23,379 bases of DNA from Fibrobacter sp. (GCA_012841225.1 DUVD01000176.1:1-23379); one strand, 5' to 3'; counted from the stretch's first letter, positions 7,661 through 16,799 are shown. The notes: a model not told the origin generated them from the sequence alone. Made by a program: numbers and translations.

Positions 7661-9199
7661 ATGTCTACTACGAATTCGAAACGCGGTATTTTAATTAGTA
7701 AGACACCTTATGAAAAACGAATCGCCATTATGGAAGATGGCGAACTTGCTGAACTTGTTGTAGAAGGCATTTCTTCTAATCGAGTTTTAGGTAACATTTA
7801 TAAAGGTGTTGTTCAAAAAGTTTTACCCGCATTAAAAGCAGCTTTCATTGATATCGGTCTCGAGAAGGCCGGCTTCTTACATCAAGATGATGCCATCGAC
7901 CGCAATGCTCAACTCCGTCGTGAATTTGGCGATGGCGACGATGATGACGGCAACGATGACCCTATATCCATAGATGAGATTTTAAAAGAAGGCCAAGAAA
8001 TTATGGTGCAGGTCATTAAAGAACCTATTAGCACCAAAGGCGCTCGACTAACGACTCACTTGAGTTTCGCCGGACGCTTTTTAGTCTGCATGCCGGGCAC
8101 TAATTTTATTGGCGTTTCTAAAAAAGAAAGGGATTCCTACCGCCGCCGCGAGTTTAAAAAGGTAATTCGCCGTTTAAAGGGAAGAGACGTTGGCTATATC
8201 GTTCGCACCAACGGCCTTGGTGAATCAGAACTCGAAATCACAAAGCAGTTACGTGAGCTCGAATCCAAATGGGACGGCACGCGATATAACTTTTCTGTAA
8301 TGCCTGCAGAAACTTGTATTTATCAAGAATCGGATTCTATTGAACAAACGATCCGCGAGTATTTTAGCGACAACACCGATTATGTTTACATTGATGACCG
8401 AGATGAATTTCTTGCCATCACTCAATACTTAAAAGTACTTTCTCCCGACAAGCTTAACAAAGTCAAATTGTGGAGCTCCTCAGAAAGCCTATTTGAATTC
8501 TTTAAAATAGAAGACGATTACGCAAGATCATTACAACGCCAAGTGCCACTTCCTCGTGGTGGGAACTTAGTGATTGAGCAAAACGAAGCACTCGTCTCCA
8601 TTGATATTAATACCGGGCCCAAGGTTTACGGCAAAGATCAATGTCAAATTATTCGTGAAACCAACATCGATGCCTGCTATGAAATAGCAAAACAATTGCG
8701 CCTCCGCGACGTGGGTGGTTTAATTGTCATCGACTTTATTGACATGGATAACGAGAGCGACAAAGAGACGATTTTCAATGAATTCCGCAAGGCCATCCGA
8801 CGCGATAAGGCCCCTATTAACGCGACTCCAATCAGTCAATTTGGCTTGATGGAAGTCACTCGTAAAAGAGTGCGCGCTAACTTAATGACCGAGAAAACTG
8901 AAGTCTGCCCTGTGTGCGATGGTAGCGGCCATATTTATAGTTTAGAAACAACGCTCTCCTTGATCGACCGCTGGCTTGCCAGGGCACGCATTAAAGGTCG
9001 CTTAAAAGAAGTGAACCTAGTAGTGAGCACGCCTATGATCGAAGTTTTTTGCCAAGATCTAGGACGCATGTTTAACTATTTAGAACACAAGCATCAAATG
9101 AAAATCAACTTGCTAGAAGACGAAAGATCTTACGTAAATCAGTTTACGATGTACGATCAAAAAGGCGAAAAGATCACCGACACTTACAGCTTTGCTTAA
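7661..9199 (+). CDS. rng: Ribonuclease E/G family endoribonuclease (RNase G-like)
   Basis: 512 residues, matching RNase G or the catalytic half of RNase E without a degradosome scaffold tail. It cuts single-stranded A/U-rich RNA and acts in mRNA decay and rRNA 5-prime processing in the cytoplasm. An S1-type RNA-binding region spans about 38-140 (GNIYKGVVQKVLPALKAAFID). It contains an acidic insertion (DGDDDDGNDD). The magnesium-binding aspartates D315 (SIDINTG) and D358 (VIDFIDM) are 43 residues apart, the same spacing as in E. coli RNase E. The zinc-link CPVC (C416, C419) joins dimers. The ATG at 7661 follows AGGAG. It is transcribed alone and ends at a strong terminator. The symbol rng is preferred over rne because of length. 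Confidence 0.95.
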   Translation: MSTTNSKRGILISKTPYEKRIAIMEDGELAELVVEGISSNRVLGNIYKGVVQKVLPALKAAFIDIGLEKAGFLHQDDAIDRNAQLRREFGDGDDDDGNDDPISIDEILKEGQEIMVQVIKEPISTKGARLTTHLSFAGRFLVCMPGTNFIGVSKKERDSYRRREFKKVIRRLKGRDVGYIVRTNGLGESELEITKQLRELESKWDGTRYNFSVMPAETCIYQESDSIEQTIREYFSDNTDYVYIDDRDEFLAITQYLKVLSPDKLNKVKLWSSSESLFEFFKIEDDYARSLQRQVPLPRGGNLVIEQNEALVSIDINTGPKVYGKDQCQIIRETNIDACYEIAKQLRLRDVGGLIVIDFIDMDNESDKETIFNEFRKAIRRDKAPINATPISQFGLMEVTRKRVRANLMTEKTEVCPVCDGSGHIYSLETTLSLIDRWLARARIKGRLKEVNLVVSTPMIEVFCQDLGRMFNYLEHKHQMKINLLEDERSYVNQFTMYDQKGEKITDTYSFA

Positions 9200-9211
9200 T
9201 TATTAAATATC

Positions 9212-9245
9212 AAAAAAACACCTCATTAAATTGGGGTGTTTTTTT
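9212..9245. terminator. Bidirectional terminator between rng and the porV-like gene
   Basis: A7-CACCTC-ATTAAATT-GGGGTG-T7 forms a stem of about twelve pairs including one G-T pair, flanked by A and T runs. It can therefore stop the plus-strand rng transcript and the opposing minus-strand transcript, which ends at 9300. Confidence 0.85.
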
Positions 9246-9299
9246 ATATAATGGGGGGGGCGAATAAAGCAGCTCCGGCCACACAAGCGGCGCTGGTTT

Positions 9300-10211
9300 C
9301 TAAAAACGAACGGTAAGGCTTAAAAGATGATTCCCTTTTATGGCGGGCCTTGATTGATAAGCGTAGTCTACAGAAAACAAGTCAAAGCAAATGCCAATGC
9401 CCGCACTCAGCCCACTTTCCGTATCGGGCCGGAGCGAATAACCACTGCGCAAAACAAGCGTGCTTTTATAACTAAGCTCGCCACCAAAAAGCCATTGCGA
9501 TTCGGTGTCGGCACGGCGGTAGGCATCGGCATATAGCATAAAATCAAATATGGATAAAATGGGAATGACTGCTGCAATTCCAGCCTGTAAGGCGGTCGGA
9601 GGAGTTTCGGACTCTGTCATGTATGGGGAGGCGTAGCCCACATTAGTAAGCGTAGCTCCAAAAGAGAAAAAGCGATTCACCGCAAAAGAGCCACCCACAT
9701 CGCCTAAAATGGCAAGGGAGGTTTCGTCTTCTATGGTTTGCGATGCCATCCTCAAAGAAAGCGCCCAATTAAATAACGACTTTTTGTTTGCCACTCCCAA
9801 TTGCCATGCCCAAGAGAATGCACCATAACTTCCGGTTTCAAAACCATCTTCATCTCGACCTTCAATTTCTCGGTAGCCCAAAAATTCGAGACCCGCTGAA
9901 ACGTTCACTTTTGTTAATGGCAAGCCAAAGTAAATGGAGGTGAGATTAGCGCCTACGCTTTCTGGAAAAAGCACTTCATTGATACCTATAGAGGCTTCTC
10001 TTATAGTAGAAGTGGCGAGCGGATTTCGGCTGACCTCCGAAATCCCGGCGGGCGCAGCAACGCCAGCCCCTGCAATCGCAGCCGCTCGCGGCGAAACGGA
10101 CATCGATAAAAACTTCATCGTCGTTCCACCAGGATCTACGTTCCAATAATCACCCGCAAAAGCAAGTGAAACCGAAAACAAAAAAATCAATAAAGCAAAG
10201 TTTCTACGCAT
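9300..10211 (-). CDS. PorV/PorQ-family outer-membrane beta-barrel protein
   Basis: 303 residues. Signal peptide is 1-19 (FSVSLAFA, then GDYW). The mature start TTMKFLSMSVSPRAAAIAGAGVA, followed by NPLAT, is the typical N-terminal signature of PorV/PorQ and UPF0164-like proteins (FL.ig..aRa.amGgA..a). The rest has alternating hydrophobic strands ending in an aromatic residue (LLSLTVRF), as in outer-membrane barrels. PorV-type proteins shuttle substrates from the type IX translocon to the attachment complex. A T9SS role is supported here by the sorting-like tails on the two glycoside hydrolases of the window, but is inferred. The gene starts 25 bases after the phosphohexomutase stop and is probably co-transcribed with it. 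Confidence 0.78.
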   Translation of the reverse strand: MRRNFALLIFLFSVSLAFAGDYWNVDPGGTTMKFLSMSVSPRAAAIAGAGVAAPAGISEVSRNPLATSTIREASIGINEVLFPESVGANLTSIYFGLPLTKVNVSAGLEFLGYREIEGRDEDGFETGSYGAFSWAWQLGVANKKSLFNWALSLRMASQTIEDETSLAILGDVGGSFAVNRFFSFGATLTNVGYASPYMTESETPPTALQAGIAAVIPILSIFDFMLYADAYRRADTESQWLFGGELSYKSTLVLRSGYSLRPDTESGLSAGIGICFDLFSVDYAYQSRPAIKGNHLLSLTVRF

Positions 10212-10235
10212 GATAAAAAACCAATATCCTGTCGA

Positions 10236-11693
10236 TTACTTTCGCCAATCCGACATCATCGAAAGGCATTGTGAGAGAAGTTCTTTAGAACGTTCGATAC
10301 TCGAGGTCTCTACATAGCACCTAAATTCTGGTGCATTACCGCTAGGGCGCAAGTGAATCACTTCCTCGGAATCAAAGACCATGCGGTAGCCGTCCATTTC
10401 ATCTATAGAAACTAGCTTTCCAGAAAACTTCCCAAATAATTTTTCGCCTTGCTTTTGAGAGCGAATCTCTTCGAGCTTGGCCTTACTCTTTTCGGTAGGA
10501 AATTCTTTTAATCGATCGCTGGCGGTGTATCGTTTAGGTAAACGCCTTAGCAAATCAAAAACGTTACGTCTACTTTCGCGAACTTCCGCTAAAACAGCAA
10601 TCACTGGCAAAAGAGCGTCCCTTGTGGGTAGCGCACTTAATACTCGTCCATTTTTTTCTATAGGTGTTGCTAAAAGAAACCCACCATTAGCCTCATAGCC
10701 TGCGACCGTTTTCCCCTTTTCAAGAAGGCTTTCCATACCAGCAATCACATAAGGGCTACCAATGCGCGTTCTGGCTATTTTTTCAAAAGCTTCACTTTTT
10801 TCGAGAGCCGTATTACAACTAACCGGAGTTGCCACCCTATTAATTCCTAAAGCCTTAGCGGCTAAAATCCCAAGGACATCACCACGCAGCCAGTCGCCCG
10901 AATCATCGGCGAGTAAAGGACGGTCGGAATCTCCATCGGTAGTGACTATAGCATCAAAACCTTCTAAAGACCATTTTTTGGCAAGGGCTTCGTCTTCGGG
11001 TCTTATGGCCTCGGTATCTACAGAAACAAAAGTTTCGGAGCGACCAAGAGGTTTTACAAAAGCGCCTAAAGACTCTAGAACCTCGACTACCATATCGCGC
11101 CCCACGGCGGAATGTTGGTAAACACCTAAAGTCAGTCCAGAGAGAGCCTCGGCACCAAAAAAATGGGGATAACGCACCATGTATTCATTAGTGGCAGCCA
11201 TTTCTACAGGAGGCAAATCGAACGATTTTACACACATGCCAGCAGCGTCAAATAAAGACTCATCGACCTCGATGCTTTGAGCTAAAACGCCTTCTTCATC
11301 TTTTTTTGAAATCTCACCAAGTGGGTGGTTAAACTTAATGCCATTTCGATTATCGGGAATATGACTTCCTGTGACCATAATGGTAGATAGACGTCGTTCT
11401 ATGCCGTATAAGGCGACTGCAGGACTTGGGATACGACCACAATGCACAAACTCCCAGCCGGCATCCTTGGCAGCCAAAGCCACCGCTTTTAGAATACGTT
11501 CGGTGCTTGGACGTAAATCTCCAGCAACAGCAATCTTCTTTTCGGACTCAAAATTGGCCTCGACATACTGCAAAAACGCCCGGGCATAAACGTAACAAAT
11601 CCGGTCGGTCATATCGGTTACTAAACCGCGAGCACCGCTAGTGCCAAAACTCAAACCACATTCTTGAACCACATCTCGCATCAAAAGTGCCAT
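10236..11693 (-). CDS. Alpha-D-phosphohexomutase (phosphomannomutase/phosphoglucomutase type)
   Basis: 485 residues. The enzyme moves phosphate between C1 and C6 of a hexose, feeding sugar nucleotides for surface glycans or glycogen. Four signature loops are visible. The phosphoserine loop is TGSHIPDNRNGIKF with S110. The magnesium loop is DGDSDRP (D253, D255, D257). The sugar-binding loop is GYEANGG (E334). The phosphate-binding loop RPSGNAPEF (R449) differs slightly from the usual RPSGTEP. The TGSH and GYEANGG variants fit a phosphomannomutase branch better than GlmM, but the substrate is unproven. The ATG at 11693 has GGAG eight bases upstream. The porV-like gene follows on the same transcript. 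Confidence 0.88.
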   Translation of the reverse strand: MALLMRDVVQECGLSFGTSGARGLVTDMTDRICYVYARAFLQYVEANFESEKKIAVAGDLRPSTERILKAVALAAKDAGWEFVHCGRIPSPAVALYGIERRLSTIMVTGSHIPDNRNGIKFNHPLGEISKKDEEGVLAQSIEVDESLFDAAGMCVKSFDLPPVEMAATNEYMVRYPHFFGAEALSGLTLGVYQHSAVGRDMVVEVLESLGAFVKPLGRSETFVSVDTEAIRPEDEALAKKWSLEGFDAIVTTDGDSDRPLLADDSGDWLRGDVLGILAAKALGINRVATPVSCNTALEKSEAFEKIARTRIGSPYVIAGMESLLEKGKTVAGYEANGGFLLATPIEKNGRVLSALPTRDALLPVIAVLAEVRESRRNVFDLLRRLPKRYTASDRLKEFPTEKSKAKLEEIRSQKQGEKLFGKFSGKLVSIDEMDGYRMVFDSEEVIHLRPSGNAPEFRCYVETSSIERSKELLSQCLSMMSDWRK

Positions 11694-11781
11694 TTAATAT
11701 TCTCCGAAAATCTTTAATTTCTTATTGCAAAATAAAAAAAAACGACAAGATAAAGAAGTGAATCTAAAATAACATGAGCTT

Positions 11782-12570
11782 TTAACGATTTCCAAACAAA
11801 GTGCCCCATTTGCCCAATACAGAGCCTTCGCCTTTTGAGGAACCACCCATATTAGGAGCATGAGCGATAATGCGGTCGGCCAAACGAGAGAAGGGCAGGC
11901 TTTGCAAGTAAACAGTACCAACACCTTGAAGAGTCGCTAAAAATAGGCCTTCACCCCCAAACACCATCGATTTCAAAGAACCAGCGCGCGCAATGTTATA
12001 TTTAATACCATCGGAAAAACCGACAATACAACCGGTGTCCACGCGAAGAGTTTCACCTTGAAGCTCTTTTTTAATAATGGTGCCGCCTGCCTGCACAAAA
12101 GCGAGGCCATCGCCTTCTAATTTCTGAAGGATAAAACCCTCGCCTCCAAAAAAGCCCGCGCCAATTCGCTTGGTAAAAGCAATACTTAACCGAGTGCCAA
12201 AAGCGGCGCATAAAAAAGCGTCTTTTTGACAAATAAAACGCCCGTTAATTTGACTTAAATCGATGGGGATAATTTTACCGGGGTAAGGAGCGGCAAAAGC
12301 CACCTTCCGTTTGCGGCCTCCCCTGTTGGTAAAGTGCGTAATAAATAAAGACTCTCCAGTTAAAACGCGTTTTCCTGCACTCCAAAGCACATCCATAAAA
12401 CCTGCTTTAGGGTTTGAACCATCGCCCATTTTAGCCTCAAAATCGATATCTTCTTCCATATAATTCATGCTGCCCGCTTCGGCAATCACAGTTTCCGCGG
12501 GGTCTAATTCTACTTCTATAATTTGAAGATCATCCCCTATAATTTCAAAATCAAGTTCATGAGATTTCAT
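11782..12570 (-). CDS. AIM24 / TIGR00266 family protein
   Basis: 262 residues with the beta-rich, glycine-studded pattern of the TIGR00266/AIM24 group: LDPAETVIAEAGSMNYME near the N-terminus, then GKIIPIDL, FLCAAFGTRLS, FFGGEGFILQKLEGDGLAFVQAGG, RVDTGCIVGF, and VFGGEGLFLATLQGVGTVYLQSLPFSRLA. The fold is a double-psi trimeric barrel-like unit, and the biochemical role is unknown in bacteria. There is no signal peptide or membrane span. The ATG at 12570 has GGAG six bases upstream. A promoter-like sequence within an inverted repeat lies just upstream, so it may be transcribed separately from the helicase. The 88 bases to the phosphohexomutase hold no clear terminator. Confidence 0.85.
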   Translation of the reverse strand: MKSHELDFEIIGDDLQIIEVELDPAETVIAEAGSMNYMEEDIDFEAKMGDGSNPKAGFMDVLWSAGKRVLTGESLFITHFTNRGGRKRKVAFAAPYPGKIIPIDLSQINGRFICQKDAFLCAAFGTRLSIAFTKRIGAGFFGGEGFILQKLEGDGLAFVQAGGTIIKKELQGETLRVDTGCIVGFSDGIKYNIARAGSLKSMVFGGEGLFLATLQGVGTVYLQSLPFSRLADRIIAHAPNMGGSSKGEGSVLGKWGTLFGNR

Positions 12571-12601
12571 TGCTTCTCCAAGAAAACGTACGGAATAAAA
12601 C

Positions 12602-12641
12602 GATTTGTATAATATACCGTTTTTTTAACGAAATACAAATC
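12602..12641 (-). promoter_or_regulatory. Candidate promoter inside an inverted repeat, upstream of the AIM24 gene
   Basis: The arms GATTTGTAT (12602-12610) and ATACAAATC (12633-12641) are a perfect nine-base inverted repeat. A nested CGTT/AACG pair lies between them. On the minus strand the arms supply TTGTAT and TATATT separated by 16 bases, a fair sigma-70-like -35/-10 pair. It may equally be a weak terminator of the helicase operon. Confidence 0.4.
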
Positions 12642-12659
12642 TTTTTTAAAACATAAGGC

Positions 12660-15239
12660 CTAAAAAAACTCGGGTTCGCCAATTCGAAGCAAACGAAGCA
12701 AGGCGCTGCCGGATTCTCGACTCGCCGCCAAAGGCACTTCAAAATCAATACTCCAATCGTTAAAATCGGAATCGTCTTGAAGCATTTGTTGAATTTGAAT
12801 GGACTCTTCGGTGTAAATGGTTCTAGTGTGGCGAACGGCTCGGCCTTCCACGTCTAATCTAAAACGACCATGTTCGGCTGCGTATAATGCAGTCAATTCG
12901 AGCAAGCGCTTTTCTGTCCAAGGAACGCCTTTATCATCGGCGAGGACTTCTCCTTCGTCTAAGTCTTCGGCTAATAATTCAAGAGCGTCATCATAGTTTT
13001 GTTTTTGAAGGGAATTCATAAATGCAAAAATGCGCTGACGCACCATTCCCAAAAAGCGTTTTTTATCGTAGGTGATATCTTCGAGAGCCTTGTCGGCGCC
13101 AAAAGCCTCAAGTTCGGTATTTTCCGCCGCGACGTATTCTGGGTGACTCATGCGTTCCCATTCTTCAAGCAAGCTAGAATCTACTCGCTGAATCATATCG
13201 CGGAGGTAGTCTTGCATTTCACGAAGCTCGTCGTCTTTTAATCCTTCTGGAACTGTTTGAGCGAGCACTTTGTAAACGCTATTGAGGTGACGTAAAAGAA
13301 GCGCTTCGGAGCGTTGTAATCCATAGTCTTTTATGTAAGAAGAGAATGTACTAAAGTTTTCAAACATCTCACGAGCTATGCTTTTTGGTTTTACATTTTC
13401 TTTTTCGACCCAAGGGTGTTTTTCGGCAAAAGCGTTAAATGTATCGTAAGTAAAATCGCGTAAAGGTTTGGGGTACTCGACTTTTTCGAGTTCTTCCATG
13501 CGTTTATCGTATTCCATTCCCTCGGCTTTTAATTCTGCCATTCGTTGCGTGCGCGCTTTATCCAATTGCTTACGCAAAATTAAATCAGGGTTTTCAAGAA
13601 TCGCCTCACAAAGAGATATTACATCTAAAGCATACTCAGGGCTATCTGCATCTAAAAGAGGAAGCGTGTCTAACAAATAAAGTGATAGCGGCTGATTCAT
13701 AGAAAAATCATCTTGCAAATTCACATTGACAGCCACTTTAGCGCCATTGCTTTCTGTAGGAGAAACAAACTGAACGATCTCTTTTTCGACTAATGCCCTA
13801 AACAATTGAAAGGCTCTTTTTTTAAGCATTTTTTTGCTAGGCGGTGTTTCGTGACAATCGTCAATCAACTGCCGCATGGCCTTACAACCATCTGTTTTCC
13901 TGGAAAGGATATTTAAAAGCATCCCATGAGAAATCTGAAAACTGGAGACCAAAGACTCTGGAGGCGATTCGATTAAACGACGATAAATGGATTCATCCCA
14001 ATGCACATAACCGTGTTCTGGCGGTTGCTTTTTCGAAAATTTTCGTCCCGTTTGTGAGGCCTTAGCAGCAAGCTTCGTGTTTTCAATCACGTGTTCTGGC
14101 GCCTGCGCCACCACATAGCCTACGTCGTCAAAACCCTTACGGCCAGCGCGACCCACAATCTGATGAAAATCTCGAACAGATAAAAACGCTGTTTTTTCAC
14201 CACTATATTTGCAGAGTTGCGTTAAAAGAACCGTTCGTATGGGCACATTCACACCCACACCAAGCGTATCCGTACCGCATATAATTTTTAGTAGTCCTTT
14301 TTGTGCCAGCTTCTCTACAAGAATTCGATACTTTGGCAATAGACCTGCATGATGCAGGCCAATTCCTTGACGAAGCCACCTTTTAATGTCCGGTCCATAA
14401 GGACTTGAAAAACGCGTTTGGTTTATTTCTTCTTGAATAGCCTGCTTCTCTTCTTTAGTGCACAAATCGAGACTCATAAAATTTTGCGCGTTTTTAGAGG
14501 CGTTCGCCTGCGTAAAATGAACCACATAAACAGGGGCTTTGCCGCCATGAACTAACTTTTGAACCGTATTAGAAAGCTCTTGGTCGGAGTAGGTAAAATC
14601 CAAAGGCACCGGCCTATCCGAAGAGCGCACCGTCACCGCATCGGCGAGTGTGTGGGCATTTAGCTCGTTTTCAAAAAAAGACGTATCACCAAGAGTAGCA
14701 GACATCAAAAGAAATCGCGTTTGAGGCAGGGTTAATAAAGGAACCTGCCAAGCACTACCGCGATCGCGATCCGAGTAATAATGAAATTCATCCATTACCA
14801 CGTCCGAAACTAAAAGCGATTCGCCCGCGCCTAAAGCCTGATTTGCTAAAATTTCGGCGGTGCAGCAAAGAATAGGAGCACCCGTATTAACAGTAGCGTC
14901 TCCTGTAGAAAGCCCCACATTTTCGGGGCCAAATTCCTTGCAAAGCGCCATCCATTTTTCGTTAACAAGTGCTTTAATAGGGCATGTGTAAACAGACCGG
15001 CGACCATGAGCCAAGCTATGAAAGTGAAGCGCCAGAGCGACCAAAGACTTACCAGAACCCGTGGGAGTGCTTAGGATAACGTGTTTGCCTTCAAATAATT
15101 CGAGAATGGCTTCTTCTTGAGCGGGATACAAGTCAATTTGACGATCACTCACCCATTGCAAAAAAGCATCAAGTAAAAATTCAGAAGATACTTTTTCACC
15201 TTTAGGCGGCAACAAATCGGAGAGTATAAGATTAGGCAT
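12660..15239 (-). CDS. Large DExH-box helicase, Ski2-like (resembles DUF3516-containing helicases)
   Basis: 859 residues. The superfamily 2 core occupies about 35-400. Q-like LYPAQEEA precedes motif I TPTGSGKS (58-65). Then come motif II DEFH (150-153), motif III SAT (180-182), the GTDTLGVGVNVP motif and motif VI QIVGRAGRKG (from 360). The long C-terminal half (about 400-859) is helical and acidic, with the layout of the DUF3516 region. Related helicases are probably RNA helicases, but the target is unknown. The ATG at 15239 overlaps the end of the transporter gene by eight bases. No good ribosome site is visible, so translation is probably coupled. It is the last of the three overlapping genes. 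A DNA helicase role cannot be excluded. Confidence 0.85.
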   Translation of the reverse strand: MPNLILSDLLPPKGEKVSSEFLLDAFLQWVSDRQIDLYPAQEEAILELFEGKHVILSTPTGSGKSLVALALHFHSLAHGRRSVYTCPIKALVNEKWMALCKEFGPENVGLSTGDATVNTGAPILCCTAEILANQALGAGESLLVSDVVMDEFHYYSDRDRGSAWQVPLLTLPQTRFLLMSATLGDTSFFENELNAHTLADAVTVRSSDRPVPLDFTYSDQELSNTVQKLVHGGKAPVYVVHFTQANASKNAQNFMSLDLCTKEEKQAIQEEINQTRFSSPYGPDIKRWLRQGIGLHHAGLLPKYRILVEKLAQKGLLKIICGTDTLGVGVNVPIRTVLLTQLCKYSGEKTAFLSVRDFHQIVGRAGRKGFDDVGYVVAQAPEHVIENTKLAAKASQTGRKFSKKQPPEHGYVHWDESIYRRLIESPPESLVSSFQISHGMLLNILSRKTDGCKAMRQLIDDCHETPPSKKMLKKRAFQLFRALVEKEIVQFVSPTESNGAKVAVNVNLQDDFSMNQPLSLYLLDTLPLLDADSPEYALDVISLCEAILENPDLILRKQLDKARTQRMAELKAEGMEYDKRMEELEKVEYPKPLRDFTYDTFNAFAEKHPWVEKENVKPKSIAREMFENFSTFSSYIKDYGLQRSEALLLRHLNSVYKVLAQTVPEGLKDDELREMQDYLRDMIQRVDSSLLEEWERMSHPEYVAAENTELEAFGADKALEDITYDKKRFLGMVRQRIFAFMNSLQKQNYDDALELLAEDLDEGEVLADDKGVPWTEKRLLELTALYAAEHGRFRLDVEGRAVRHTRTIYTEESIQIQQMLQDDSDFNDWSIDFEVPLAASRESGSALLRLLRIGEPEFF

Positions 15240-16209
15240 GAGTCAAAGATAACCAACGCGGCAAAAATTTAACATGCCAGGCAGCCAATTGAGCCTGAAA
15301 AACAAATCCCATCGATATTAACAGCGCCGTTTCAGAGCCCTCGGGCCCAAAAACGGTCATTACAATAGCAAGGGCAATGGATAAATTGCGAAGCACAGTG
15401 CCATAAATAAAAGCGACCCCATTGGCGCGTAAAGTAAAAAGCTTTGCCAGAAGAGTACTCAACACAAAATTCAAGACAAAGAAAAGTAGCATGGGAAACC
15501 CAAGCCAAAGAAGTAACTTAGGGTCTTGTAAAAGATCTGGTGCCTTCATAGAAATTGCCACAAACTGCACGCCAAGCACGCCAATAGTACCCCACGGGCC
15601 AAACAAAGGCTTCCATTGATTTACAAAACCTTCTTTACCAAAACGTTTTAACAAAACTCGTTGTGTAAAAAAACCAAGTATCAATGGCAAGAATACAATA
15701 AAAATAATCTGCAATACTGTTTTAGCTAAAGGGATTTCTATAGAGGTTCTAAACGCAAGCATCAGGTAAAAAGGTGCTAGTAAAGAGCCCACTACAAGCC
15801 CCACAATCGTCATTTTAACCGCTGCGGGCAAGTTGCCTTTAGCCATTTGAGTCCACGCCAATGTCATGCCACTCGTAGGGAGTAGCCCTGTTAAAAAAAG
15901 TCCCATGTGCAGCATTGGTCTATCAGAAAAAAAGACCCACCCAATACCATAAGCGAGTAGAGGGGTTAAAATAAAATTCATCGCTAAAGCGGAAAGTTGT
16001 ACGGGCGTATCTCCTCGGCAAAAAATCTGCTTAAAATTAAGCCCAACCATGCTGGGGTAAATCATTAAAAAGGTAAGTGGCAAAACCAACACCTGTAAAG
16101 ATTTTGTGTTTACAAAACAGCCCACCGCAAAACCTAGCAATAAGGTAAATGGTATGGAAAATACCATATAACGCTGAAGAAACCGTGGTATTTGATGAAT
16201 TAACGACAT
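15232..16209 (-). CDS. BASS/ACR3-type membrane transporter
   Basis: 325 residues with about ten hydrophobic spans. The sequence FLMIYPSMVGLNFKQIF early on, LTPLLAYGIGWVFF, the conserved LPTSGMTLAWTQMAKGN and the late VLRNLSIALAIVMTVFG are the pattern of the bile acid:sodium symporter superfamily, which includes arsenite exporters (ACR3) and carriers of organic anions. The substrate is not readable. The ATG at 16209 overlaps the tetR stop by ten bases and its own stop overlaps the helicase start. The whole unit is therefore under the TetR operator in front of the operon. A TetR-controlled exporter of a toxic small molecule is the most natural reading, as inference. Confidence 0.82.
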   Translation of the reverse strand: MSLIHQIPRFLQRYMVFSIPFTLLLGFAVGCFVNTKSLQVLVLPLTFLMIYPSMVGLNFKQIFCRGDTPVQLSALAMNFILTPLLAYGIGWVFFSDRPMLHMGLFLTGLLPTSGMTLAWTQMAKGNLPAAVKMTIVGLVVGSLLAPFYLMLAFRTSIEIPLAKTVLQIIFIVFLPLILGFFTQRVLLKRFGKEGFVNQWKPLFGPWGTIGVLGVQFVAISMKAPDLLQDPKLLLWLGFPMLLFFVLNFVLSTLLAKLFTLRANGVAFIYGTVLRNLSIALAIVMTVFGPEGSETALLISMGFVFQAQLAAWHVKFLPRWLSLTHA

Positions 16210-16799
16210 GGCTTACCCTCGTGAAGATGCAAGTGAAACAATTGGCATAAAGAGCGAAGCAATGACACCCCCTCTTTTTGCAAAGAAAAAGAATGCTCTG
16301 CTAAACGCCAGCGAGTGACTAAAAAACGAATCGAACCGATAAACATCCAAGCCATGTGCTTTTGAGGAATTTTATCTGTCTTCGTTATTTTATGCACATG
16401 AGAGACGATCAGCTTTTCGAGCTGATCCATTAGGCCTTTGATTTTAGAGGCGAGCAATAAATCGTTTTGGAAAAGCTCTTCTGAAAAAATAACGGCTGCC
16501 AAAGCGGGATTCTTTTCTAAGCGTTCAAGAAACGCATTAAAAAACTGAAATATGCCACCGGATTCACCGTTTAAGTAAACTTGTGCTAAAGAATGGATTT
16601 GCTCTTCGAGTAAACGAATCATGGCCTCTAAAAGGCTTTGCTTATTTTCAAAATGGCGGTAAAGGGCAGCCTCTGTAATGCCAATCGATTTCGCTAATTG
16701 ACGGGTCGTTAGGTTCTGAAACCCCGACTCGGCTATCAACTGCATCGCCGAAGCGAGTATTTCCAGTTGTCGAGCCGTCATGTCATTATTTTCATTCAT
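16200..16799 (-). CDS. TetR/AcrR-family transcriptional regulator
   Basis: 199 residues. The N-terminal helix-turn-helix (about 10-57) shows ILASAMQLIAESGFQNLTTR and QLAKSIGITEAALYRHFENK, the standard TetR DNA-binding domain. The rest is an all-helical ligand and dimer domain without recognisable specificity. TetR proteins usually repress their own operon and release on binding a small molecule. The first gene of the overlapping tetR-transporter-helicase operon, it is preceded by the 20-base palindrome at 16831-16850. The ATG at 16799 has AAGGCAG upstream; a second Met (residue 7) is possible. Confidence 0.92.
   Translation of the reverse strand: MNENNDMTARQLEILASAMQLIAESGFQNLTTRQLAKSIGITEAALYRHFENKQSLLEAMIRLLEEQIHSLAQVYLNGESGGIFQFFNAFLERLEKNPALAAVIFSEELFQNDLLLASKIKGLMDQLEKLIVSHVHKITKTDKIPQKHMAWMFIGSIRFLVTRWRLAEHSFSLQKEGVSLLRSLCQLFHLHLHEGKPCR

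Noticed and set aside
9253..9260. Run of eight G as a possible phase-variable tract
   Set aside because: It lies between the terminator and the porV-like stop codon, outside any reading frame, and the protein already ends in a normal barrel C-terminus, so length change would have no evident effect.
10762..11121. Open frame opposite the phosphohexomutase
   Set aside because: Serine- and arginine-rich translation with no motif, fully within a well-supported gene on the other strand.
12557..12748. Short minus-strand frame spanning the helicase end and the AIM24 upstream region
   Set aside because: It overlaps the helicase C-terminus out of frame and contains the candidate promoter region; there is no ribosome site and no protein-like pattern.
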